Part shown: one piece after another, positions 1-7,126 of the stretch
Layout of the letters: each line of letters begins with the position of its first letter
Numbering within the stretch: the first letter of the stretch is position 1
Assembly: GCF_003011965.1 (NCBI RefSeq)
Contig: NZ_PXWG01000017.1
Location: forward strand, 1 to 64,000
DNA length: 64,000 nucleotides
Reading direction: 5' to 3'
Origin: Streptosporangium nondiastaticum
Lineage (GTDB): Bacteria > Actinomycetota > Actinomycetes > Streptomycetales > Streptomycetaceae
Translations under genes and position numbers: made by a program
The notes under the pieces: generated by a model
Told to the model about the DNA's origin: nothing
What the model saw: only the letters and a program-made list of their open reading frames with translations
Database searches by the model: none

Positions 1-96
1 TGCCCCCGTCCTCACCGCCCTCCGCGGGCCCTTCGGCTGATCCGGGGCGGCGGGGACGGGGGCGGGCCGGGCGAACGGCCGGCGCGCCCGCCCCCG

Positions 97-948
97 CTAG
101 GCGGCGGGCTCGGCGATCAGGGCCGTGGCCACGCGGCGGAATCCGAGGCGCGCGTAGATCCGGGCGACGTCCTCGTCACCCGCGGACAGGAAGACGGTCC
201 CGGCGCCCCGCGACCGGGCGTCGGCCAGCAGCGCCGCCGTCACCGCGAGCCCGAGGCCGCGGCGGCGCGCGGCCGGCAGGGTCCCCACCCCGACGATCTC
301 GCTGACCGCTCCCACCGGCTGGTGCTGACCGGCGCACAGCGCCACGCCGTCCTCGACGGCAGCGGCGACGACCGTCAGCCCGGCCACGACGCGCGCCGCC
401 ACGTGCTCCACGGACCCGTCCCCGGCAAGGCCGCGCACCGCCTCACGCAGCTCCGCCGTGCCGGCAACCCCGACACCGGTCCCGGGATCGGCGAAGGCCA
501 GGTGGGGGACGGCGACCGCACTCGGCAGCACGGGATCGCCCGGCCCGACCGTCCGCAATTCCATCCCGGCGGGCATCTCGGGCAGGGCGGGGACCGGAGC
601 GTCCGGGCCGATCGCCATCAGGGGGTGCTCGTGCACCGTGAGCCCCGCCTCCTCGGCCGCGGCCCGCAGCGCCGGCGTGGTCTCGGCGACCCACTCGAAG
701 CTCTCCGGGATGCCCAGTTCCCGCTGCCGCGCGCGGACCCGGGCCACGTCCCCGGCGGTCACCTCTCCGGACCGGCCCAGGGCGGGGCGTGCGTAGAAGG
801 GCCAGCCCTGGCCCTCCCGGACGAACAGGGTCAGCGGCCCGAAGTCCTCGGCCCGGGCGCCCGAGCGGGGCACCGCGTCGTAGTACTGCTCTAGCCGGGC
901 CAGCAGTTCACGACGGTCATCAAGTTGCGCAGGATTCACGCCGAGCAT
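97..948 (-). CDS. GNAT-family N-acetyltransferase
   Basis: A 283-residue protein whose C-terminal half carries a recognisable GNAT core: a V-G-V-G-T-L-P stretch followed by A-A-R-R-R-G-L-G, which matches the acetyl-CoA pyrophosphate loop (R/Q-x-x-G-x-G/A), and an ending A-R-I-Y-A-R-L-G-F-R typical of the last GNAT helix and strand. The N-terminal half looks like a substrate-side extension with no family I can name. The ATG at 948 was chosen because the reading frame upstream of it has no domain character and runs into the divergent polyketide synthase promoter region. The substrate is unknown. It is transcribed away from the type III PKS, so a link to that pathway is possible but not shown. 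Confidence 0.75.
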   Translation of the reverse strand: MLGVNPAQLDDRRELLARLEQYYDAVPRSGARAEDFGPLTLFVREGQGWPFYARPALGRSGEVTAGDVARVRARQRELGIPESFEWVAETTPALRAAAEEAGLTVHEHPLMAIGPDAPVPALPEMPAGMELRTVGPGDPVLPSAVAVPHLAFADPGTGVGVAGTAELREAVRGLAGDGSVEHVAARVVAGLTVVAAAVEDGVALCAGQHQPVGAVSEIVGVGTLPAARRRGLGLAVTAALLADARSRGAGTVFLSAGDEDVARIYARLGFRRVATALIAEPAA

Positions 949-1147
949 CCAAGCCGCTGACCACGTGTTCCTGCCACTGCTTTTCCGCCCGGCCCGGCCG
1001 GCCACCCCCAGCCGCGAGACCCTCGTCAACGCGGCGAGCACCGCCGTAAGGATCTTGTAACACTCCTTCGGGTGCCGGGGCCGAACCGGCCGTGGTTGGC
1101 TCGCGGTGAGCTTGATCCTTCCGACGTCAGCCAGCGCGAGGAGAAGC

Positions 1148-2194
1148 GTGTCCACCGTCTGCCGCCCCGCCTTGAGCCTGCCCGAGCACTCCGCCACCCT
1201 CGACGAGGTCGTCGACCACATGGCGAAGCTGCACGCCGGCCATCCCCGGATCCGGTCCGCCCTCGGCCTCATGCGCAACACCTCGGTGCGCACCAGATCG
1301 CTCGTCGACCCCTTCGGCACCGTGACGAGCCCGAGAACCTTCGGCGAACGCATGCGCCGCTACGCCGCGGCCGGCACCGACCTGGGCGTCAGCGCCGCGG
1401 AACGCGCCCTCGCCGCAGCGGACACCACGCCGGACGAGGTCGACCACCTCCTGCTCGTCTCGTGCACCGGCTACCTCCTCCCCGGCCTGGACGCGCACAT
1501 AGCGGGCCGGCTCGGATTACGGCGCGGCGCCCGGCGCCTGGCCTTCACACAGGTCGGCTGCGCCGGCGGGGCGTACGCCCTCGCGCGCGCCCGGGAACTC
1601 TCCCTGGCCCACCCGGGATCCGTCACCCTGGTCGTCGCGGTCGAGCTGTGCTCCCTCTCCTACCAGCCCGGCGACGACCGCATCGCCTCCTTCGTCTCGA
1701 CCGCGCTCTTCGGCGACGCGGCCGCGGCCTGCGTGGTCCGCGACGACCGGCCCGGACTGCGGCTCGACGCCGCGTACGAGGACCTCGCCCCGGACACGCT
1801 GCGGCACATCTCCTACGACGTCGACGAACTCGGCTTCCACTTCGACACCGACCCGCGGATATCCCGCGTCGTGGCCGAGTCGATGCCGCTCCTCGAAGCG
1901 TGGCTGCGCGCCGAGACGGCCGTCCTCGCGCCGCAGCCCGACTTCCTCGTCAGCCACACGGGCGGCCCCCGGATCATGTACGAGGTGAGCAAGGGGCTGG
2001 GCATCCCGCCCGCGATGTTCGAGCTCAGCGAGAACTCCCTCGCCCGGCGGGGCAACACCGCGAGCGTCGTCGTCCTCGACGTCCTGGCACAGACCTTCGC
2101 CGCCCCTCCGCACCCCGGAGCCACGGGCCTGGTCATCGCCTTCGGCCCCGGCGTCACCACGGTGGCGGTGGCCGGCACCTGGGTCGCGGCGTAG
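1148..2194 (+). CDS. Type III polyketide synthase, RppA (THN synthase)-like
   Basis: A 348-residue chalcone-synthase-superfamily enzyme expected to condense malonyl-CoA units. Counting from the GTG at 1148, which follows a GAGGAG ribosome site, the catalytic triad falls at Cys138 (QVGCAGG), His270 (SHTGGPRI) and Asn303 (RRGNTAS). From memory these are the triad positions of Streptomyces RppA, 1,3,6,8-tetrahydroxynaphthalene synthase. The N-terminus CRPALSLPEH and the LCSLSYQP block also resemble RppA. An ATG 14 codons upstream is possible but has a poorer ribosome site. Codon 124 is TTA (1517-1519), a rare bldA-type codon. A hairpin and then a P450 gene follow. RppA is usually paired with a P450 in melanin-like pathways, but this P450 is of a different type, so the product may differ. 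Confidence 0.85.
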   Translation: MSTVCRPALSLPEHSATLDEVVDHMAKLHAGHPRIRSALGLMRNTSVRTRSLVDPFGTVTSPRTFGERMRRYAAAGTDLGVSAAERALAAADTTPDEVDHLLLVSCTGYLLPGLDAHIAGRLGLRRGARRLAFTQVGCAGGAYALARARELSLAHPGSVTLVVAVELCSLSYQPGDDRIASFVSTALFGDAAAACVVRDDRPGLRLDAAYEDLAPDTLRHISYDVDELGFHFDTDPRISRVVAESMPLLEAWLRAETAVLAPQPDFLVSHTGGPRIMYEVSKGLGIPPAMFELSENSLARRGNTASVVVLDVLAQTFAAPPHPGATGLVIAFGPGVTTVAVAGTWVAA

Positions 2195-2213
2195 CTTGGC
2201 GACCGGCCCATCG

Positions 2214-2247
2214 AGCCACGGCCGGGGTGACGACGCCGGCCGTGGCT
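2214..2247 (+). terminator. Hairpin between the PKS and P450 genes
   Basis: Perfect 12-bp inverted repeat (AGCCACGGCCGG and CCGGCCGTGGCT) with a 10-nt loop, 20 bp after the PKS stop. There is no T-run, as is usual for Streptomyces terminators. It may terminate or stabilise the PKS mRNA. It also argues against starting the P450 further upstream. Confidence 0.55.
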
Positions 2248-2276
2248 ACGGTTCCGGTTCGGCGAGAGGATCCGCC

Positions 2277-3614
2277 ATGGACATCCCCGGCCCCGCGCCC
2301 CAGGAGGACGGTGGCCTCGGTGCCATCGCCGCGGCGGGCGGCCTGCACACCTACCAGTTACGGCTGCACGCCGAGTACGGGCCCGTCGTGCGCTTCCAGC
2401 TGCCGGGCGCGGAGACGGGCACGGCCGTGTCCGTCTCCGACCCCGTACTGCTGGAGGCCACGGCGGGCACCGACAAGCGGCCGGAGCGGCTCTTCGCCTT
2501 CCTGGCCCCGTTGTTCGAGACCGGCAACCTCCAGGTGATGCCGGCCGGTGAGCACGGCCCCTGGCGGCGCCTCCTGCTGTCGGTGCTGGCGGGGCGGCCT
2601 TCCCACGAGCGGCACTTCGCGCAGTTCACCGCGCTGGCGACGGCGCTCGCCGGCCGCTGGGCCGAGCGGGCCGGCCGGGAGCCCGTGGAACTGCAGAAGG
2701 ACCTCACCGCGCTGTCCCTGCGGATGATCTGCGCGTACGCGCTGGGAGGCGAGGTCGCCGACCCCGACCGCGTCGTCACCGCCTTCGAGGACGTGCTCAC
2801 CGAGCACCTGGGGCGGCTCTACCACCTGCCGGCCGCGGGCCCGGAGGAGGAGCGCGCCGAGCGGGCGCGGCAGGCCCTCGCCCACCTGCGCACGACGGTC
2901 GACCGGGTCGTCGCGGCCCACCGGTCCGGCGGCCGCGGGCCGCGCGCGGACCGGAGCGACCTGATCGGGGCGCTCGTCGAGGCGGGTGAGCGGCCCGCGC
3001 GGATCCGTGACACCGTCATGGTGGCGATGCTGGCCGCCCACCACACCACCGGGGTGGCCGTCTCGTGGACCCTGCACCTGCTGGGCCGGCATCCCGAGGC
3101 CGCCGGACGCGTCGCGGACGAGCTGGACCGCGTGCTCGGTGAGCGTGCCGCGCCCGCGTACGCGGACCTGCGGCGGCTCACGTACCTGACCATGGTCCTC
3201 AAGGAGACGATGCGGCTGTACCCGCCCGGCCCCTACGGCGCGCGGGAGACGACCGGGCCCCTCGTCCTCGGCGGCTACGACATCCCCGCCGGGACGACGG
3301 TCTTCTACCCCTTCTGGGCCGTCCACATGAACCCGGACCACTGGCCCGAGCCCGAGCGGTTCAGGCCCGAGCGGTTCACGCCGGAGGAGGAGGCCGGGCG
3401 GCACCGGCTGGCCTACGTCCCCTTCGGGATCGGACCGCGCAGCTGTGAGGGCGCGGGCCTGGCGATGGTCACGGCCGAGCTGGTGCTGGCCGTGCTCCTC
3501 AAGCGCTTCCGGTTCCGGCCCGTGCCGGGACACGAGGTGACGCCGGTCGAACGGTTCGTCCTCTGGGCGGCCGACGACATCCGCATGACCGTCACCCCGC
3601 GGACCCCCGGGTAG
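2277..3614 (+). CDS. Cytochrome P450
   Basis: A 445-residue haem monooxygenase. The I-helix oxygen-binding motif A-H-H-T-T-G lies near residues 254-259, the K-helix E-T-M-R (ExxR) near 309-312, and the haem loop FGIGPRSCEG places the thiolate ligand at Cys390. The RPERF segment lies just before the haem loop. The ATG at 2277 has a GAGAGGA ribosome site. The motif style (FGIGPRSCEG rather than FGHGxHxCLG) is closer to the CYP102/CYP4-like group than to CYP158A/P450-mel, so it is not the usual partner of RppA. No reductase domain is fused. Codon 28 is TTA (2358-2360), as in the preceding PKS, suggesting shared bldA control. It probably oxidises the PKS product (inferred from order and orientation). 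Confidence 0.88.
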   Translation: MDIPGPAPQEDGGLGAIAAAGGLHTYQLRLHAEYGPVVRFQLPGAETGTAVSVSDPVLLEATAGTDKRPERLFAFLAPLFETGNLQVMPAGEHGPWRRLLLSVLAGRPSHERHFAQFTALATALAGRWAERAGREPVELQKDLTALSLRMICAYALGGEVADPDRVVTAFEDVLTEHLGRLYHLPAAGPEEERAERARQALAHLRTTVDRVVAAHRSGGRGPRADRSDLIGALVEAGERPARIRDTVMVAMLAAHHTTGVAVSWTLHLLGRHPEAAGRVADELDRVLGERAAPAYADLRRLTYLTMVLKETMRLYPPGPYGARETTGPLVLGGYDIPAGTTVFYPFWAVHMNPDHWPEPERFRPERFTPEEEAGRHRLAYVPFGIGPRSCEGAGLAMVTAELVLAVLLKRFRFRPVPGHEVTPVERFVLWAADDIRMTVTPRTPG

Positions 3615-3619
3615 GTCCG

Positions 3620-3645
3620 CCGGCCGGGGGCCGCGGAGCGGCCGG
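3620..3645. terminator. Bidirectional hairpin between convergent genes
   Basis: Inverted repeat CCGGCCG / CGGCCGG with a 12-nt loop, filling the 33-bp gap between the P450 stop and the stop of the convergent carboxypeptidase gene. Confidence 0.5.
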
Positions 3646-3647
3646 GT

Positions 3648-5033
3648 TCATCCCTTCCGCGCGCCGCTGCCGTTGCGCTGCTTGGGCAGCTGCTGGGGGT
3701 CGTAGCCGGGGAAGGGCCGGTCGAAGAGCCAGTTGTAGAGCATCTCCCGGCAGACTTCCGGCTGGAACGCCGGGACCTGGTGCCCGGAGTCGGGAACGCT
3801 GACCTGCGTCAGGTTCCCGAGGCGGCGGACGAATCCCTTAGGGTTGCCCTGCGCCTGTGTCCAGATCAGCCGAGGGGCGTTGCGCCACTCCGCGTGTTCC
3901 TGGTCGCCCTTCGCCCTCATCAGGTCGTCCAGGATCTCCTCGGTGCTCCGGTACCCGCAGGCGGTGTCGAAGTTCCCGGTGTAGAGGAGGGTCTTGCAGC
4001 CCCTGGCGAGGAGCTCGGCGTAGTCCTCGGAGCAGTCCCTCATGTTGTCGTTCACCAGCCATTCGGCCACCGGGCCGTCGTTGTCGGCGCACTCCCAGGG
4101 GACGTCGTGGGGAACGTGCAGCGCTTCCTTCACGGCCTCGCTGTCCAGGTAGGCGCGCAGCGCGCCCATGGGCAGGTCGTCCCAGCGCCGCACGTCGTAG
4201 AGGTCGAAGTTGCCCCCGTACGCGAGGGTGGCGGTCACCAGGTCGTTGCCGAGCTTGGTGGCCTTGGCCATCTTCCCCTTGGCGAGCGCTTCCTGGTACG
4301 CGGCGTAGGCCGTGTAGAGGGACTGCTTCTGGCTGATGCCGAGGAACCCGGTCGTGTAGGCGTAGTCGATCAGGACGCGGATCGACAGCTCGGGCCTGAT
4401 CCAGCCGTTGCCGACGGATATCCCCTTGAGGTTGATCCGCCGCCCGTCCGCGTTGCGGCGGTTGTGCTCGTCGATCTCCAGGGCGATCGCCGGCACGTAC
4501 TTCCCGGCGTAGCTCTCGCCGCAGACGTACAGCGGGCACCGCGCGTACTCGGGGTGCAGGTCGAAGAACTTCTGCAGGCCCTCGCGGAACATGCGGGCGA
4601 GGGTCTTCTCGTCCTGGACGTACTCCCCCACGTCGGAGTGGCTGTACCCGGTGCCGACGGGCTGGTCCCAGTAGACGACGTGCGCCTCCTGGTTCCAGGT
4701 GTTGGCGGTGACCGAGACCGTCCCGGCGGCGTCGTCGCCGATGGTCAGCGGCCCGTTCTCCAGGAAGAGCCCCAGCAGCGAGGAGGCGCCCGGCCCGCCG
4801 TTGAGCCAGATCAGCAGCGGCGTCCCGCTGATCAGCTCCTGCTGGTCGTGGACCGCGACGTGCGGGTTGCAGGTCTGGCTCTCGAAGAACCAGTAGAAGA
4901 GGTGGTTCGCGGTCCCCGGGTGCTCCGTGCTGTCGACGTGGACGTGCCCGGCGTAGGAGCGGGTCTTCACGTCGACGGATCGGGTGTTGAAGAGGTTCGC
5001 AGGGATCGAGGTGACGAGATCTGCTGCGGACAT
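3648..5033 (-). CDS. Serine carboxypeptidase-like protein (peptidase S10 family), cytosolic
   Basis: A 461-residue alpha/beta-hydrolase of the S10 type. All hallmarks are present in order: oxyanion motif NGGPGASS (78-85), W-N-x5-V-Y-W-D-Q-P-V-G-T-G-Y (about 113-130), nucleophile GESYAGKYVP with Ser174, Asp356 in GNFDTACG, and His418 in DSGHQVP. There is no signal peptide, although family members are normally vacuolar, lysosomal or secreted. It lies 3 nt downstream of the PSD-like gene, so the two are almost certainly co-translated. S10 proteins can be acid carboxypeptidases or, in plants, acyltransferases of specialised metabolism. The context (decarboxylase, carboxylesterase, TetR) favours a role on a small molecule or modified peptide, but this is inference. 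The family is uncommon in bacteria. Confidence 0.88.
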   Translation of the reverse strand: MSAADLVTSIPANLFNTRSVDVKTRSYAGHVHVDSTEHPGTANHLFYWFFESQTCNPHVAVHDQQELISGTPLLIWLNGGPGASSLLGLFLENGPLTIGDDAAGTVSVTANTWNQEAHVVYWDQPVGTGYSHSDVGEYVQDEKTLARMFREGLQKFFDLHPEYARCPLYVCGESYAGKYVPAIALEIDEHNRRNADGRRINLKGISVGNGWIRPELSIRVLIDYAYTTGFLGISQKQSLYTAYAAYQEALAKGKMAKATKLGNDLVTATLAYGGNFDLYDVRRWDDLPMGALRAYLDSEAVKEALHVPHDVPWECADNDGPVAEWLVNDNMRDCSEDYAELLARGCKTLLYTGNFDTACGYRSTEEILDDLMRAKGDQEHAEWRNAPRLIWTQAQGNPKGFVRRLGNLTQVSVPDSGHQVPAFQPEVCREMLYNWLFDRPFPGYDPQQLPKQRNGSGARKG

Positions 5034-5036
5034 GGT

Positions 5037-6239
5037 TCACCTTCCGTTCGGCGGCGGGGTCCGGAGCTGCGTGCGAGGGGAGCGGGGGAACCGCTTGGGC
5101 GTCTTCTCCGGGTCCTCCAGGAGGCCGATGCGCTGCCCTTGGAGCAGTTGCACGGCGGGGAACCGGCCCTTCTCGAAGAGGAGGATGTTCAGTGACCCGC
5201 CGTACATGAAGTTCCCGACCCGCTCTCCCTTTTCCACCGGGACCGGCAGCTTCCCGGTGAACTTCTCCAGGAAGTTCACCGACGCGATCGAGTTGAGACC
5301 GACGGGCACCTGCGCGACGTACCCTTCGCCGTCCGGCCCTCCATCGGCATTCACGTACAGCGTCTTGATGATCACGTACCCCCGGCGGAAGTCGAGGAAG
5401 TCGTTGTAGTCGTAGCCGTAGCCGACGTCCCCCTTGTCGAGCAGCTGAGGGAAGTTCCGGATCCCGTAGTACATGCCGCCGATGTCGCTGCGGGCTTCCA
5501 CCACCTCGCCCGCCACCGGGGTGTGATACCAGTGGTAGCTGTCGGGCATCAGGATGCACGACACCGCTGTGCCGCCGATGAAGTGGCCCGCGTACTTCGA
5601 CCTGTCGAGCAGCTGGTTGACGTTCATGGTCACGTTCTTGACCGGGATCTGCGTGAGTTCGCCCAGGTCGTCGACGATCATGTTGATGACGCAGTCGGCC
5701 GGGGCGACCACCACGGTGGGGTCTTCCTTGGCGTCGACCGGCCGCCGGTCCTCCTTGATCTCCCTGATGAAGAATTCGTTGAAGTTCTTCCAGTTCTTGA
5801 TCTTGTAGTCGTCCATGCGCTTCGCGCCGAGCTGTTCGACCCACCTGTCGATGGTCTTCTTCGACTCCGGCGAGTTCATCTGCAGGCCCTGCAGATGTGT
5901 GAAGTCGGCGATCAGCTCGCGCCCGGGCCCCTTGTTCATGAAGTCCATGCCGGGCTTGTGCCCGCCGTAGTTGATCCAGCTGAACTTCTCGATGTAGGTC
6001 AGGCCGTTGTCGACTCCCGATCCGTTCTCCTGCCACTCGTACCAGTCGCTGAAGAACTGATACAGGAATTCGATGTCCTTGTTCTGCCAGTCGCAGTACA
6101 CGGGGTCGTCCGGATCGACCGGGCACTTCTCCGCGTACTTGACCGCCGCGTCGTACTGATCCCTGAAGCCCTCGTGGTTGTCCTCGTACCACGACATGAG
6201 CTTCGCGAGGAAATCCTCGATGTCCTTGGAAAACTCCAT
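5037..6239 (-). CDS. PSD-family pyruvoyl-dependent decarboxylase, soluble PsiD-like type
   Basis: A 400-residue protein of the phosphatidylserine decarboxylase family. The C-terminal G-x-F-x-Y-G-G-S (GGS at about 347-349) is the position where the proenzyme self-cleaves to make the pyruvoyl group. Upstream are the family blocks NEFFIRE, VVAPADC, KYAGHF and the H-W-Y-H-T-P-V-x-G core. Unlike membrane-bound bacterial Psd it has a roughly 150-residue acidic and aromatic N-terminal region and no obvious membrane segment, resembling fungal PSD-like amino-acid decarboxylases such as PsiD. Composition is unlike the neighbours: bases 5761-5820 contain 27 G+C of 60. Together with the coupled S10 gene this suggests acquired metabolic genes. 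The substrate is unknown; an amino acid or peptide acid is more likely than phosphatidylserine. Confidence 0.82.
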   Translation of the reverse strand: MEFSKDIEDFLAKLMSWYEDNHEGFRDQYDAAVKYAEKCPVDPDDPVYCDWQNKDIEFLYQFFSDWYEWQENGSGVDNGLTYIEKFSWINYGGHKPGMDFMNKGPGRELIADFTHLQGLQMNSPESKKTIDRWVEQLGAKRMDDYKIKNWKNFNEFFIREIKEDRRPVDAKEDPTVVVAPADCVINMIVDDLGELTQIPVKNVTMNVNQLLDRSKYAGHFIGGTAVSCILMPDSYHWYHTPVAGEVVEARSDIGGMYYGIRNFPQLLDKGDVGYGYDYNDFLDFRRGYVIIKTLYVNADGGPDGEGYVAQVPVGLNSIASVNFLEKFTGKLPVPVEKGERVGNFMYGGSLNILLFEKGRFPAVQLLQGQRIGLLEDPEKTPKRFPRSPRTQLRTPPPNGR

Positions 6240-6385
6240 CGGCGTCCCGCCTCCTGCCGCTTCCGCGTGGTGCGCTGCCGTGTGCCGCAGCCCAATCTGT
6301 CGCGCCCCGGGACCCGGGCACGAGGACGCGAACCGGCCACTGCCCACCACACCGACGCATTCCGGTCGCGCGCCGGAAGGCGGAG

Positions 6386-6985
6386 TCACACCTTGACGAA
6401 CAGTCTGTCCAGGTACTGGTCGATGGCGGCGAGCGCGTCCTCGGGACGGATCACGTCGAGTTCGATGAGGGGGGTGAAGCCGGTGAGGGCGAGGAGCAGG
6501 CCGGTCTCCACCGCCGGGTCGCGCCCGGCGTCGATGTACCCGTCGGCGATCGCCTGACGCACCAGCTGCTCGACGAGGGCGCGCCCTTGGAGCATCCCGT
6601 CGCGCGCCCGGGCGTGGACGTTCTCGTCGTGGAGCGCCTCCAGCACGTAGGCGGCGCTCATCCGGCTGGTCGCGCGGGCGTCGGCGTGCAGGGGGAGGGT
6701 CTCCGTGAGCATCAGCCGGAGCACGTCGCGGGGGTGCGGCCGGTCGCCGAGCTCCTGGACGCCCCGGCCGACGCGCAGGGCGGTCTGCTCGGCCGCGAAG
6801 TCCATCGCGAAGGCGAGCATCGCCTCGCGAGAGGCGAAGTAGTGCTGCACGGCCCCGTGGGAGAGGTCCGCTTCCTGCGCGACCTCCCGCATGGTCAGGT
6901 GCACCGCGCCGCGCCGCTCGACCACCCGCCACAGCGCCCGGGCGATCGTCTCGCGGCGCTCCTGGTGGTCCACCTGCTTCGGCAT
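6386..6985 (-). CDS. TetR/AcrR-family regulator
   Basis: A 199-residue protein with a typical N-terminal TetR helix-turn-helix (residues about 10-55: RRETIARALWRVVERRG, then MREVAQEADLSHGAVQHYFASREAM) and an all-helical ligand-binding C-terminus. The ATG at 6985 is preceded by a GGAGAGG ribosome site. It faces away from the carboxylesterase gene and toward the PSD-like/S10 operon, ending about 145 bp before it. It may repress itself, the divergent esterase and possibly the downstream operon. A 14-bp tandem duplication lies in its leader. Confidence 0.88.
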   Translation of the reverse strand: MPKQVDHQERRETIARALWRVVERRGAVHLTMREVAQEADLSHGAVQHYFASREAMLAFAMDFAAEQTALRVGRGVQELGDRPHPRDVLRLMLTETLPLHADARATSRMSAAYVLEALHDENVHARARDGMLQGRALVEQLVRQAIADGYIDAGRDPAVETGLLLALTGFTPLIELDVIRPEDALAAIDQYLDRLFVKV

Positions 6986-7000
6986 CGTCGGCCTCTCCGT

Positions 7001-7028
7001 CACTCTCTTTCCGGCACTCTCTTTCCGG
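7001..7028. repeat. 14-bp tandem duplication in the tetR leader
   Basis: Two exact head-to-tail copies of CACTCTCTTTCCGG, 15 bp upstream of the tetR start. They may be a recent slippage event or paired half-sites. No dyad symmetry is seen within the unit. Confidence 0.7.
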
Positions 7029-7059
7029 CCCCCGCAGTCTACCCGGCGTTCCCATACGG

Positions 7060-7087
7060 TTGACATAATACAGCTGGCCGATAACGC
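7060..7087 (+). promoter_or_regulatory. Candidate promoter of the carboxylesterase gene
   Basis: A perfect -35 hexamer TTGACA (7060-7065) followed after 16 bp by TAACGC. It lies about 40 bp before the esterase start in the divergent TetR/esterase gap. No convincing dyad operator was found beside it. Confidence 0.4.
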
Positions 7088-7126
7088 TGGAGCCCTTCGG
7101 AAGAACGCTCGGAGAGGGGTAGCGAC

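Noticed and set aside
1..96. Possible gene fragment at the left edge
   Set aside because: Only GC-rich non-coding sequence and a short hairpin-like stretch; nothing supports a coding call.
1106..1147. ATG start at 1106 for the type III PKS
   Set aside because: GTG 1148 has a better ribosome site and gives the standard S-T-V-C-R-P opening and RppA-like triad numbering.
2277..3614. Naming the P450 as P450-mel/CYP158A because it follows an RppA-like PKS
   Set aside because: The haem loop FGIGPRSCEG and the length differ from the CYP158A pattern, so only a generic P450 call is safe.
5037..6239. Calling this gene housekeeping psd (phosphatidylserine decarboxylase)
   Set aside because: No membrane segment, long acidic N-terminus, no partner pssA, and coupling to an S10 gene; a specialised decarboxylase fits better.
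3838..6360. 840-codon open frame on the minus strand overlapping the S10 and PSD-like genes
   Set aside because: High-GC shadow frame: Arg/Gly/Pro-rich with no domain, while two other frames carry clear catalytic motifs.
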